Assembly: GCA_964353185.1 (NCBI GenBank)
Contig: CAYGUV010000007.1
Span: 39,878 to 103,877, forward strand
Direction: 5' to 3'
DNA from: GCA-2708415 sp964353185
GTDB lineage: Bacteria; Pseudomonadota; Alphaproteobacteria; Micavibrionales; Micavibrionaceae
Length of the DNA: 64,000 nucleotides
Both the position numbers and the translations under genes were made by a program. Numbering within the stretch: position 1 is the first letter of the stretch; each line of letters opens with the position of its first letter. The notes under the pieces were generated by a model. The model did no database searches, was not told the origin of the DNA, and saw nothing but the letters and a program-made list of their open reading frames with translations. Below are positions 7,626-16,789 of the stretch, in pieces.

Positions 7626-9534
7626 TATAAAAACTTTAGAGCAGCTGGGTGTCGTTATTGTGGGGCATGTGGATCATGGGAAGTCTACATTAATTGGTCG
7701 GTTGTTACATGATACCGATAGTTTGGCTGATGGAAAGTTAGAAGAGCTTCAATCTATTTGTGAAAAACGCAATGTTCCGTTTGAATGGTCATTCGTATTA
7801 GACGCGTTTCAGGCGGAACGTGACCAAGCTATTACAATTGATACAACACAAATTTTCTTTTCAAGTGAAAAAAGAAACTATGTCATTATTGATGCGCCAG
7901 GGCATCGTGAATTTTTGAAAAACATGATTTCTGGCGCGGCGCAGGCTGACGCTGCCGTTTTGGTGGTCGATGCCGAAGAAGGGGTTCAGGAACAAACAAA
8001 ACGCCATGCGTATATGTTGCATTTATTGGGTATGAAACAAATTTGCGTTGTGGTTAATAAAATGGACAAGGTCGGATATGATTCAAAAGTATTTGATAAG
8101 GTATCCGAGCAAGTAAAAGAATATCTTGCGACCTTGAACTTAACACCATCACATATTGTGCCAATTTCCTCTCGTGAAGGGGATATGTTGAGCATCAGAG
8201 GTGACAATTTAAGCTGGTATAAAGGTAAAACCTTAATTGAAGTTTTAGATAATTTTCATAGTGAAACGCAGCCCGTTAGTCATGATTTAAGATTCCCTAT
8301 TCAAGATGTTTATCGTTTTGATGAAAAAAGAATTCTGGTTGGGCGCATTGAAACAGGATCCTTGTCTGTTGGTGATACAATTTTCTTTTCCCCTACAAAT
8401 GAAAAAGCAGAGATTGTTTCAATCGAAAGTTTTCCTGAAAAAGGAAAGGTTATAAAAGCAGTCGCGGGGCAATCGGTTGGTATTACACTAAATGAGCGTA
8501 TATTTGTTGAGCGTGGCCACATTGGCAGCCACAAAGAAAATTTACCCATGATGACGAATGTTTTTCGCGCCAATATATTTTGGCTGTCAGACAAGCCATT
8601 AGCAGTTGGGAATTCTTATACTGTTCGTTATGGAACAGTTGAGGCAAAAGTGACAGTGCAATCCATTGATATGATGGTTGATACAAAAAGCTTAGTCAAA
8701 GATGAGGCCGCCAAAAATGTTGAGCGTAATAATGTAGCCGAAGTTACTTTCCGCTCCCGCGATTTGTTGCCAATTGATCCGCATACGAATAACTTTAAAT
8801 TGGGACGCGCGGTCATTTACGATGGCTATGATGTTGTTGGTGGTGGCCTGATTAATATGGATGGATATGCAGATCAACGTCAATCATCAACCCCTAAATC
8901 AGAAAATATTTATAAAGTTAGCCATTCTGTTACGCCAGATATGCGGGCGGAACGCTTTGGGTATTATGGCGCAGTGTTTTGGTTTACTGGGTTATCAGGG
9001 TCAGGGAAATCGACATTGGCGGTTGCTGTTGAAAAAGAAATTTTTGAACGCGGTATGAACGCCTATGTTTTAGATGGTGATAATGTGCGCTATGGATTAA
9101 ATGCAGATCTTGGATTCTCTCCAGAGGATCGAACAGAGAATATCCGCCGCGTTGGTGAAGTTGCTGCTTTGCAGGCTAACTCAGGTGTTATTGTCTTATC
9201 AGCGTTTATTTCTCCCTACCAAGTGGATAGGGAAAAGGCGCGCGCCGCTGCGCCACAATGTTTTCATGAGATTCACATCAAAGCAGATTTAAAAACATGT
9301 GAAGGGCGTGACCCCAAAGGTCTTTATAAAAAAGCCCGTAAAGGGGATATCAAAGACTTCACAGGGATTGATTCCCCTTACGAGCCACCAAGAAACCCTG
9401 ATTTAGTTGTTGATACGGCAAATAACGATATTCAAACATGTGCTAACCAGATTGTTGACTATGTTTTAAGTAATGTGCGCGCCGCTGGATCTGAAAAATT
9501 AACCGCAATTGATGGGGGACGTATCCTTGGTTGA
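7615..9534 (+). CDS. cysNC: Bifunctional sulfate adenylyltransferase subunit 1 / adenylylsulfate kinase
   Basis: 639 residues in two parts. Residues 1-about 430 are the GTPase subunit of ATP sulfurylase, with P-loop GHVDHGKST (17-25), DAPGHREF and NKMD. From about 445 to the end is APS kinase, with its own P-loop GLSGSGKST and the conserved FISPYQVDREKAR segment. The fusion makes PAPS from sulfate with CysD. Such NC fusions are common in alphaproteobacteria. It overlaps the upstream acetyltransferase by 11 nt and the downstream cysQ by about 23 nt. No PAPS reductase (cysH) is found nearby, so PAPS may serve sulfotransferases as well as cysteine synthesis. Confidence 0.95.
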   Translation: MTNNIKTLEQLGVVIVGHVDHGKSTLIGRLLHDTDSLADGKLEELQSICEKRNVPFEWSFVLDAFQAERDQAITIDTTQIFFSSEKRNYVIIDAPGHREFLKNMISGAAQADAAVLVVDAEEGVQEQTKRHAYMLHLLGMKQICVVVNKMDKVGYDSKVFDKVSEQVKEYLATLNLTPSHIVPISSREGDMLSIRGDNLSWYKGKTLIEVLDNFHSETQPVSHDLRFPIQDVYRFDEKRILVGRIETGSLSVGDTIFFSPTNEKAEIVSIESFPEKGKVIKAVAGQSVGITLNERIFVERGHIGSHKENLPMMTNVFRANIFWLSDKPLAVGNSYTVRYGTVEAKVTVQSIDMMVDTKSLVKDEAAKNVERNNVAEVTFRSRDLLPIDPHTNNFKLGRAVIYDGYDVVGGGLINMDGYADQRQSSTPKSENIYKVSHSVTPDMRAERFGYYGAVFWFTGLSGSGKSTLAVAVEKEIFERGMNAYVLDGDNVRYGLNADLGFSPEDRTENIRRVGEVAALQANSGVIVLSAFISPYQVDREKARAAAPQCFHEIHIKADLKTCEGRDPKGLYKKARKGDIKDFTGIDSPYEPPRNPDLVVDTANNDIQTCANQIVDYVLSNVRAAGSEKLTAIDGGRILG

Positions 9535-10375
9535 TGATCTTCCTAAAAAGAGTAAAATTTTAAATCACTTACCCGCCCTTTGTAATCAAATACGCCGCGT
9601 TGCTGTGGAGGCAGGGAATCTTACGTTAAATTATTTTGATGAAAGTGGCTTTGATAACGCACAAATTAAGGATGACGGTTCGCCTTTAACAATTGCTGAT
9701 CAAAAAGCAGAAATTTTAATTACAAAAGCATTAAAAGAAATTACACCTGAAGTTATTATCGTCGGTGAAGAAGCGACGGCGGAAGGGTATCGACCAGACC
9801 TTAGTAATGAAGAATATTTTTGGCTGGTTGACCCATTAGACGGCACCAAAGAATTTATTTCAGGAAGTGGTGATTATACCGTTAACATTGCGCTTATCCA
9901 CCGTAATAAACCCGTTTTGGGAGTTGTCTATGCCCCAGTCCATGGGGAGCTTTATGCGGCCTGTGGTGAAGGGACGGCGATTAAATGGTTAGAAGATAAC
10001 GATACAGAACGAAAAATTTCTGTGAAGCCAATTCAAAATAAGGGACTTACAATTATATCTAGCAAATCCCATGGTAAAGGCGATAAACTTGAGCAGTTTT
10101 TATCGCATTATAAAGTCAACAAACAAATCCAACGGGGAAGCTCCCTTAAAATTTGTACCATTGCGGCGGGTAAAGCCGATATGTATCCCCGTTTTGGATT
10201 AACCTGCGAATGGGACACTGCGGCCGCGCATGCGATATTAAATGCAGCAGGCGGCGTCATTACAGATTTGCAAGGTAATGAGTTAACATATGGTGGCTTT
10301 GACCCTAAGTTTTTAAATCCTGAATTTATAGCAAGAAGCGCGGAGATTGATTTACCGCACGAACAAGGAGAATAA
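9512..10375 (+). CDS. cysQ: 3'(2'),5'-bisphosphate nucleotidase
   Basis: An inositol-monophosphatase-fold enzyme that hydrolyses PAP to AMP, relieving the product inhibition left by PAPS use. Metal-binding motifs are visible: GEEATAEG, DPLDGTKEFISGSGDYTVNI, and the C-terminal CEWDTAAAHAIL. The reading frame overlaps the end of cysNC. ATG 9512 is given here; TTG 9527, with GGGGGA upstream, is a realistic alternative that removes five residues. The gene completes a PAPS synthesis and PAP recycling set. Confidence 0.93.
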   Translation: MGDVSLVDDLPKKSKILNHLPALCNQIRRVAVEAGNLTLNYFDESGFDNAQIKDDGSPLTIADQKAEILITKALKEITPEVIIVGEEATAEGYRPDLSNEEYFWLVDPLDGTKEFISGSGDYTVNIALIHRNKPVLGVVYAPVHGELYAACGEGTAIKWLEDNDTERKISVKPIQNKGLTIISSKSHGKGDKLEQFLSHYKVNKQIQRGSSLKICTIAAGKADMYPRFGLTCEWDTAAAHAILNAAGGVITDLQGNELTYGGFDPKFLNPEFIARSAEIDLPHEQGE

Positions 10376-10376
10376 A

Positions 10377-11294
10377 ATGGCATCAGGCTCTAAAAAAGTT
10401 ATTTATGCTGCGCTTATTGGAAATGCGTTGATAGCAGTAACAAAATTTTCTGCGGCCATTGCAACGGGAAGTTCGGCAATGATGTCTGAAGGTGTACACT
10501 CCCTTGTCGATACAGGTAATCAGGTTTTGTTACTATACGGATTGAAAAAAGCAGCACAGCCTGCGGATGATGAATACCCGTTTGGACATGGGAAAGAAAT
10601 TTATTTTTGGAGTTTTGTCGTTGCAATTTTAATTTTTGCGGTTGGTGCAGGGATATCTATTTATGAAGGGGTTTATCATATTATTCATCCAGCAGAAATC
10701 AGCGACCCTACTATTAATTACATCGTTTTGGCGTTGGCGATGGTTTTTGAAGGCGGCGCACTATATTACGCCGTTCGTGAATTTAACAGATCGCGTGGGG
10801 CTACAGGGGTTTTAAGCGCGGTTCGAAATGGTAAAGACCCAACATTATTTGTCGTTTTGTTCGAAGATAGCGCGGCTATGGCAGGGCTATTTATCGCCTT
10901 TATTGGTATTTATCTTGCACAGGTAACGGGTATTGCCATTTTTGATGGACTGGCTTCCGTTCTTATTGGTTGTATTCTTGCTGTGACAGCATTCTGGTTG
11001 GCGTATGAGACCAAAAGCCTTTTGATTGGTGAACCCGCGGAGCCTGTTATTGTCGAAGGAATTCAAGCCATTATTGATCAAGAAAAGGGCGTGCGTAGGA
11101 CCAATGAAATATTAACGCTACATATGGGCCCTGAATATATTTTAGCAAATATCAGTCTTGAATTTGCAAATGGACAAAAAACGGGGGAATTGGAGCAATT
11201 AATAAGTTCCATATCGCGTCAAATACGCGCATCATTTCCGATTGTAAAACGTGTCTTTATCGAAGCAGAAGATCACACGCCTAATGTTGATTAA
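10377..11294 (+). CDS. Cation diffusion facilitator family transporter
   Basis: 305 residues, with several membrane segments and a cytoplasmic C-terminal domain. CDF signatures are SSAMMSEGVHSLVDTGNQ in the second segment, YPFGHGKE, and FEDSAAMAGLFIAF in the fifth. The Glu-Asp form in place of the usual HxxxD resembles the SLC30A9-like branch. It would export Zn2+ or a similar divalent ion by proton antiport, but the ion is a guess. GGAG at 10367-10370 selects the ATG at 10377, which immediately follows the cysQ stop. It is the last gene of the ugd-cys operon. Its stop overlaps the stop of the convergent gene by 4 nt. Confidence 0.92.
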   Translation: MASGSKKVIYAALIGNALIAVTKFSAAIATGSSAMMSEGVHSLVDTGNQVLLLYGLKKAAQPADDEYPFGHGKEIYFWSFVVAILIFAVGAGISIYEGVYHIIHPAEISDPTINYIVLALAMVFEGGALYYAVREFNRSRGATGVLSAVRNGKDPTLFVVLFEDSAAMAGLFIAFIGIYLAQVTGIAIFDGLASVLIGCILAVTAFWLAYETKSLLIGEPAEPVIVEGIQAIIDQEKGVRRTNEILTLHMGPEYILANISLEFANGQKTGELEQLISSISRQIRASFPIVKRVFIEAEDHTPNVD

Positions 11295-11899
11295 TCATCG
11301 TCGTTGCTTTTACCATTTGTGGGTGGCTTAGGCTGTTTTTTAACGGTTGGCGCAGCACCGCCGCCAAGGCCAGGCGAAGGAACAGCCATAGGTGTTGCCA
11401 CAACTTGGGGGGCAACCTCCATTTTCATTTGACGCTCTAACAAAGGACTATAAGCAAGCGCTTGTAAATTCTGATCATGTAATACAGATTGAATTGTTTC
11501 TTCGTTTGCTAAATCTTCGCGGTGGATAGCTTGCGCAAATTTACTACGCTTTATAAAGCTATCAAATCCTTTGATATGACGAACGGTTTCTGCTGATTTA
11601 TCCAGATTTGTGTTTCCGCCGCTATAGGGATCATTGAGCACAAATAATGGCATATCAAGGGTTTCATTGACCACACCATCGAAAATAACCCCTAAATATA
11701 TTGTTTTTCTGTCTAGAAGTGTTTCTTTTATTGCGTGATCGACATTAATATTAAAATGTAGGGGGTCTTGGTTTACAAATTCTGCCGTCATTTCCATGAC
11801 TTCGGCATCAAATATAATTCCTGCGGGAGGCTCTTTAAAGCTACCCTGACACATCAAACCTGCTTGGCCCGCCCCAGTAAGAAAAAGATCTATGTTCAT
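11291..11899 (-). CDS. Hypothetical protein with Pro/Gly-rich C-terminus
   Basis: 202 residues, not recognised. There is no clear signal peptide or membrane segment. The first 90 residues look like a beta-rich domain (MNIDLFLTGAGQAGLMCQGS; YLGVIFDGVVNETLDMPLFV). A charged helical part follows, then a low-complexity tail rich in Pro, Gly and Lys ending in DDD. The gene is transcribed alone, convergent with the CDF transporter (4-nt overlap of the ends) and divergent from the epimerase gene. It may be lineage-specific. Confidence 0.55.
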   Translation of the reverse strand: MNIDLFLTGAGQAGLMCQGSFKEPPAGIIFDAEVMEMTAEFVNQDPLHFNINVDHAIKETLLDRKTIYLGVIFDGVVNETLDMPLFVLNDPYSGGNTNLDKSAETVRHIKGFDSFIKRSKFAQAIHREDLANEETIQSVLHDQNLQALAYSPLLERQMKMEVAPQVVATPMAVPSPGLGGGAAPTVKKQPKPPTNGKSNDDD

Positions 11900-12041
11900 A
11901 TTACTATCTCATAATTAAGGTTTGATCATATCAGAGCAAGAGAGTGTTGAGCAAATTTATAGCAGGCATATTATATTTTTGGCATTATTGTGTTTTGGGT
12001 AATATTTCTGTAAAAAGGCAGCGAAGAAGGAAAAATATATC

Positions 12042-12980
12042 ATGAAAATTGCAATTACAGGTGGATCAGGTTTTATAGGCTCTCGCTTAAAAGCGTTGTT
12101 AGAGCAAGCTGGTCATATTATCGTAAATATTGACATTGTTGATGCCAACCCTGTTGATATTCTTGATTATCCAAAGTTGCTAGCCGCACTGAACGGGTGT
12201 GATGCTATATATCATTTAGCTGCGGCGCATCGTGATGATATTTATCCACGGTCAATATATTATGACGTCAATTCCCTAGGGACACAAAACGTAATTCAAG
12301 CAGCCAAGGATAACAATATAAACAAAATTATTTTTGCCAGTACTGTGGCCGTCTATGGTTTAAATGCAGGGCAATCAGATGAGATGCAAAAGCCAAACCC
12401 ATTTAATGATTACGGCAAAAGTAAATTAGAGGCAGAAACACATTTACAAGCCTGGGCAGGTGAAAACGATAATTATGTTTTATCTATCGTGCGGCCCGTT
12501 GTTGTTTTTGGTGAAAATAATCGGGGCAATGTCTATAACCTGATGACACAAATATCAAACAACAGATTCATGATGATTGGGCAGGGACAGAATAGAAAAT
12601 CAATGGCCTATGTCGGCAATGTTGCCGCTTTTTTTGCTTTTTGTTTAGACCAAGAAAAAGGTGTAGAAATCTACAATTACTCAGATAAGCCTGACCTTAC
12701 AACTCAGGCGCTAATTGATACGATTTATAATAAGATGAATAAGAAGCGGCCGTCTTTAACAATACCATATTGGTTTGGGCTCATGGCGGGCTATGGGTTT
12801 GATGTGCTTGGTAAACTGCGCGGGAAACCTTTTTCCATTAGTGCAATTCGGATTAAAAAGTTTTGTTCAGATACTATTGTTGATGCACAAAAAGCACATA
12901 AAAGTGGTTTTAAACCAAGCTATAGTTTAGAAGATGGTATTAAGAACATGATTAGCCATGATTTTAAGAATTTTAAATAA
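12042..12980 (+). CDS. NAD-dependent epimerase/dehydratase (extended SDR)
   Basis: 312 residues. The N-terminal dinucleotide motif GGSGFIGSRL, the YHLAAAH strand, and the catalytic YGKSK (after ASTVAVYG, which supplies the Ser/Thr) define an extended short-chain dehydrogenase/reductase acting on nucleotide sugars. The C-terminal part (GKPFSISAIRIKKFCSDTI) is like UDP-glucose 4-epimerase-type or UDP-N-acetylglucosamine-modifying proteins of O-antigen loci. The exact substrate cannot be assigned. The Uup gene starts 2 nt after its stop, so they are probably co-transcribed. Confidence 0.88.
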   Translation: MKIAITGGSGFIGSRLKALLEQAGHIIVNIDIVDANPVDILDYPKLLAALNGCDAIYHLAAAHRDDIYPRSIYYDVNSLGTQNVIQAAKDNNINKIIFASTVAVYGLNAGQSDEMQKPNPFNDYGKSKLEAETHLQAWAGENDNYVLSIVRPVVVFGENNRGNVYNLMTQISNNRFMMIGQGQNRKSMAYVGNVAAFFAFCLDQEKGVEIYNYSDKPDLTTQALIDTIYNKMNKKRPSLTIPYWFGLMAGYGFDVLGKLRGKPFSISAIRIKKFCSDTIVDAQKAHKSGFKPSYSLEDGIKNMISHDFKNFK

Positions 12981-12982
12981 CC

Positions 12983-14842
12983 ATGTCACAACCCTTACTT
13001 TTAAGTGTGAAAGAAGCCGCTGTTAAATATGGCGATAAGGTTATTTTTGACGACCTATCATTTAATATTCACCAGGGATCTAAAATTGCATTGATAGGTC
13101 AAAATGGCGCGGGTAAAACCACGCTGATGGATATCATTACAGGGAAAAAAGAGCCTGATGCAGGGGACCGTTGGCAAGAACAAAGCGTCACGATTGGATA
13201 TCTACAACAAGATATTGTACCAAAACCACAGCAAAGCGTTTTTGAATATATTTTTGAAGAAATTAAAGAGGATGAAGTAGCCCTTCATGCTTATAAGGTG
13301 GACAGCATTGCTCAGGCTCTTCACTTAAATGTTGAAGATAAAATGACGATGTTATCAGGTGGGCAATTACGCCGCGCGGGACTGGCACGTGCGTTGGTTG
13401 AGGAACCTAATATTTTATTATTGGATGAACCAACAAACCATTTGGATCTTGAAGCTATTGAATGGTTAGAAAATTATTTAAAAGGATATCGCGGGACAAT
13501 TGTTTGTATCTCACACGATAGAACGTTTTTATCCAATATATCCAACAAAGTATTTTGGCTTGACCGTGGGGGATTAAAAGTAAGTCCAAATGGTTTTGCT
13601 GATTTTGAGGAATGGTCAACGGCGTTATTAGAACAAGAAGAGCGTGAGTTAAAAAACCGTGCTGCTATGGTCGCGCAAGAGGTTGATTGGGCCAATAAAG
13701 GCGTTAAGGCGCGTAGAAAAAGAAATGTACGCCGTGTCGAACAAATGAAAGAAATGCGTGCAAAGCTTGAAAAAGATCAATCATCTTATCGTAAAGTTGT
13801 TTCAAAAATTGCCTTGCCTGAAATTAAAGAAGAAACAAAAAATTCCAAAATTGTTGCTGAATTTTATAATGTTCACAAAACATTTGAAGAAGAGGGCATT
13901 AAAAAAGTCATCTTAGAAAATTTTCATATGCGTATTACACGGGGTGATCGTATTGGATTGCTTGGAAAAAATGGTTCAGGGAAAACAAGTTTTTTAAAAA
14001 TGCTCATCGGTGATTTAGAGCCTGATAAAGGTCGCGTTAAACGCCGCAAAGAACTTGAATTTTCTTATTTTGATCAAAAACGTAGTGATTTAAATCCCGA
14101 AGAAACTTTGCGCAAAACACTTTGTCCTGGTGGTGGTGATTACATTGATGTTATGGGCAAACAACGTCATGTGTGTGCTTATTTAAAAGACTTCTTATTT
14201 GACCCCTCTGATTCTTATCGTCAGGTTTTGACCCTATCTGGAGGGCAAAAAAACCGTTTAATGCTGGCAAAAATTTTAGCCAACCCTAAAAGCTGTTTGA
14301 TTTTGGATGAACCAACCAATGATTTAGATATGGACACGTTGGATATGCTTGAAGAAGTTCTGATCCGATATAAAGGGACATTAATTGTTGTCTCCCATGA
14401 TCGTGATTTTTTGGATCAAACTGTATCAAAAATACTCGCGTTTGAAGGGCAGGGGAAAGTTGAAGGATATATCGGAGGGTATAGCGATTATTTAGCCGCT
14501 AAAGATTTTGAATTGAAAAAATCTGAAAAGAAAGAAACGGCAGCAAAGAAGAAATCTTCTAATAAGTCCTTACCAGAACAAGCGCCAGAAGCACAGCCAC
14601 AAAAATTAAGCTATAAGCTAGATCGTGAGCTAAAACAATTGCCGGATAAAATTGATGCTTTAGGCAAAGATATTGATCAAATGAATGACATTTTAAATGA
14701 TGCCAATCTTTATAAGAACGATCCTGATTTGTTCCACAGTACGGTTGATCGTCTGGGGCGCGTTCAAAAACGTCTCGCTGATGCTGAAGAGCGCTGGTTA
14801 GAGCTTGAAGAAATGCGCTTATCAATGGGGGATGCGTCTTAA
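12983..14842 (+). CDS. uup: ABC-F family ATPase Uup
   Basis: 619 residues with two ABC ATPase domains and no membrane segments. Domain 1 has Walker A GQNGAGKTT, signature LSGGQLRR and Walker B LLLDEPTNHLD. Domain 2 has GKNGSGKTS, LSGGQKNR and LILDEPTNDLD; the TNDLD variant is typical of Uup. A charged linker leads to a C-terminal coiled coil (LGKDIDQMNDILND to ERWLELEEM), matching the Uup DNA/ribosome-binding domain. Family members act on ribosomes and influence branched DNA and transposon excision. It follows the epimerase by 2 nt and precedes prfC by 60 nt. Confidence 0.93.
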   Translation: MSQPLLLSVKEAAVKYGDKVIFDDLSFNIHQGSKIALIGQNGAGKTTLMDIITGKKEPDAGDRWQEQSVTIGYLQQDIVPKPQQSVFEYIFEEIKEDEVALHAYKVDSIAQALHLNVEDKMTMLSGGQLRRAGLARALVEEPNILLLDEPTNHLDLEAIEWLENYLKGYRGTIVCISHDRTFLSNISNKVFWLDRGGLKVSPNGFADFEEWSTALLEQEERELKNRAAMVAQEVDWANKGVKARRKRNVRRVEQMKEMRAKLEKDQSSYRKVVSKIALPEIKEETKNSKIVAEFYNVHKTFEEEGIKKVILENFHMRITRGDRIGLLGKNGSGKTSFLKMLIGDLEPDKGRVKRRKELEFSYFDQKRSDLNPEETLRKTLCPGGGDYIDVMGKQRHVCAYLKDFLFDPSDSYRQVLTLSGGQKNRLMLAKILANPKSCLILDEPTNDLDMDTLDMLEEVLIRYKGTLIVVSHDRDFLDQTVSKILAFEGQGKVEGYIGGYSDYLAAKDFELKKSEKKETAAKKKSSNKSLPEQAPEAQPQKLSYKLDRELKQLPDKIDALGKDIDQMNDILNDANLYKNDPDLFHSTVDRLGRVQKRLADAEERWLELEEMRLSMGDAS

Positions 14843-14902
14843 ATAACGATAAGGTCACTTTAAACTGGTTTTTCACCATTATTTTCTGTATATCCGTAAG
14901 CT

Positions 14903-16474
14903 ATGAGTTATAAAGACCGCCGAACATTTGCGATTATTTCACACCCCGATGCGGGTAAAACCACCTTGACAGAGAAATTGCTTCTTTTTGGGGGTGCTAT
15001 CCATATGGCGGGTGAAGTGAAAGCCAAGGGTAACCGCCGCCGCGCCCATTCCGATTGGATGAAAATTGAACAAGCACGCGGAATATCGGTAACAACATCT
15101 GTAATGACGTTTGAATATGATGACGTAACATTTAACCTGTTGGATACGCCTGGACATGAAGATTTCTCAGATGATACCTATCGTACCTTAACCGCCGTTG
15201 ACAGCGCCGTAATGGTCATTGATGCGGCCAAAGGGATTGAGGCGCAAACACAAAAATTATTTGAAGTTTGCCGTTTGCGTGACATGCCAATTACGACTTT
15301 TGTGAATAAGATGGATCGTGAATCACGCGACCCGTTCGAAATTCTAGACGAGATCAATCAAAAACTTGCCCTTGATACCGTGCCTATGACATGGCCAGTT
15401 GGCATGGGTAAAGATTTTAAGGGATGCTATGATTTGGTTCATGATCAAATGATTGTTTTTGAAGATGCCAAAAAAGGTAGTCTTCCTGATATTTTTCCAT
15501 GCCAAGGAACAGACGATCCAAGATTGTTAGAATTACTGACGCCAGAACAACATGAAAAATTAAAAGAAGATGTTGAAATGGTGCGTGAGCTTTGCCCCGC
15601 ATTTGACCATGAGAGTTATTTACAAGGGCATTTATCGCCCGTTTATTTTGGCTCTGCTTTAAAAAGTTTTGGTGTCAAAGACTTAATTGAAGGTATTAAA
15701 GAAAATGCGCCTGCACCCAAAGTGCAAGCGACGGATAACAGAGAAATTAAACCGGATGAAGCAAAAGTTACTGGTTTTGTTTTTAAGGTGCAGGCCAACA
15801 TGGACCCCAACCATAGGGACCGCATTGCGTTTATGCGTATTTGTTCAGGTAAATTTAAACGGGGCATGAAATTGCTTAACACTGCGTCTAGTAAGACGTT
15901 AAGCATTAGTAATCCAATCTTTTTCTTCTCCCAAGGGCGGGAATTGGTGGATGATGCGGTTGCTGGAGATATTATTGGCATACCCAATCACGGTACATTA
16001 CGCGTTGGTGATACCTTGACCGAAGGGGAGAAATTAATGTTTACGGGCATTCCTGATTTTGCGCCAGAAATATTGCGTCGTGTCCGCTTGGGTGACCCGA
16101 TGAAGGCCAAACATTTACAGCGTGCTCTTGAAAGCTTAGCTGAAGAAGGGGTAACTCAAGTCTTCCGTCCTATGCTGGGAAGTGAATGGATTGTCGGTGT
16201 TGTTGGAACACTTCAACTAGATGTTTTGAAAGATAGGTTAGATGCGGAATATAATTTAGAAGTTGATTTTGAAGCAACACAATATATTACTGCCCGCTGG
16301 GTTACAGGTGATAATGATAATATGAAGAAATTTGTTGATGGAAACCGCGCTTCATTAGGCGAAGACCGTGATAAAACGCCTGTTTATCTAGCACGCAATA
16401 TGTGGGATTTGGACCGTGCGCAACAAGATTGGAAAAATTTAAAATTTTCTGAAACGCGCGAACGTGGGCGTTAA
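14903..16474 (+). CDS. prfC: Peptide chain release factor 3
   Basis: A class II release factor GTPase (523 aa, normal RF3 length) that removes RF1/RF2 from the ribosome after termination. Visible G motifs are SHPDAGKTTLTEKLL (G1), DTPGHEDFSDDTYRTL (G3, with the RF3-typical SDDTYRTL) and NKMDR (G4). Domains II and III follow (FMRICSGKFKRGMKLL; VGVVGTLQLDVL). It sits downstream of Uup on the same strand, a plausible translation-related unit. It is convergent with slyX, with stops 1 nt apart. Confidence 0.96.
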   Translation: MSYKDRRTFAIISHPDAGKTTLTEKLLLFGGAIHMAGEVKAKGNRRRAHSDWMKIEQARGISVTTSVMTFEYDDVTFNLLDTPGHEDFSDDTYRTLTAVDSAVMVIDAAKGIEAQTQKLFEVCRLRDMPITTFVNKMDRESRDPFEILDEINQKLALDTVPMTWPVGMGKDFKGCYDLVHDQMIVFEDAKKGSLPDIFPCQGTDDPRLLELLTPEQHEKLKEDVEMVRELCPAFDHESYLQGHLSPVYFGSALKSFGVKDLIEGIKENAPAPKVQATDNREIKPDEAKVTGFVFKVQANMDPNHRDRIAFMRICSGKFKRGMKLLNTASSKTLSISNPIFFFSQGRELVDDAVAGDIIGIPNHGTLRVGDTLTEGEKLMFTGIPDFAPEILRRVRLGDPMKAKHLQRALESLAEEGVTQVFRPMLGSEWIVGVVGTLQLDVLKDRLDAEYNLEVDFEATQYITARWVTGDNDNMKKFVDGNRASLGEDRDKTPVYLARNMWDLDRAQQDWKNLKFSETRERGR

Positions 16475-16475
16475 A

Positions 16476-16724
16476 TTAATAATGGGGCGGTTTATTTGCG
16501 GCCGCTTCGTCTGATACGCTCTGGTGATCATCATCACCCAACCCTTGTAAGTTATTCTCAATTTTATCGAGTTTGATTTTCACGTATTTCTTTAATGTAT
16601 CAATTTCTGTTGCCTGCTGTGTTACAACCTCGTTTAATTCGCTTATTTCATTGGCCTGATGCGATATTAAAGTTTCTAAGTTATCCAGAGTATCTTGTAT
16701 TTTTTCTAAGGCTGTATCGGTCAT
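16476..16724 (-). CDS. slyX: SlyX family protein
   Basis: 82 residues, mostly a coiled coil (LEKIQDTLDNLETLISHQAN and following heptads). It ends KPPHY, the C-terminal signature shared with Escherichia coli SlyX. Its function is unknown in the family. It is transcribed alone, with a stop abutting the prfC stop. The start at 16724 has an AAAGAG-like ribosome site about 6 nt upstream. Confidence 0.85.
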   Translation of the reverse strand: MTDTALEKIQDTLDNLETLISHQANEISELNEVVTQQATEIDTLKKYVKIKLDKIENNLQGLGDDDHQSVSDEAAANKPPHY

Positions 16725-16789
16725 TGCGCTCTTTTATTGCTTTTAGTATGTTTAAAATGAATTAATGATTATTATATAAGGATTAAATC

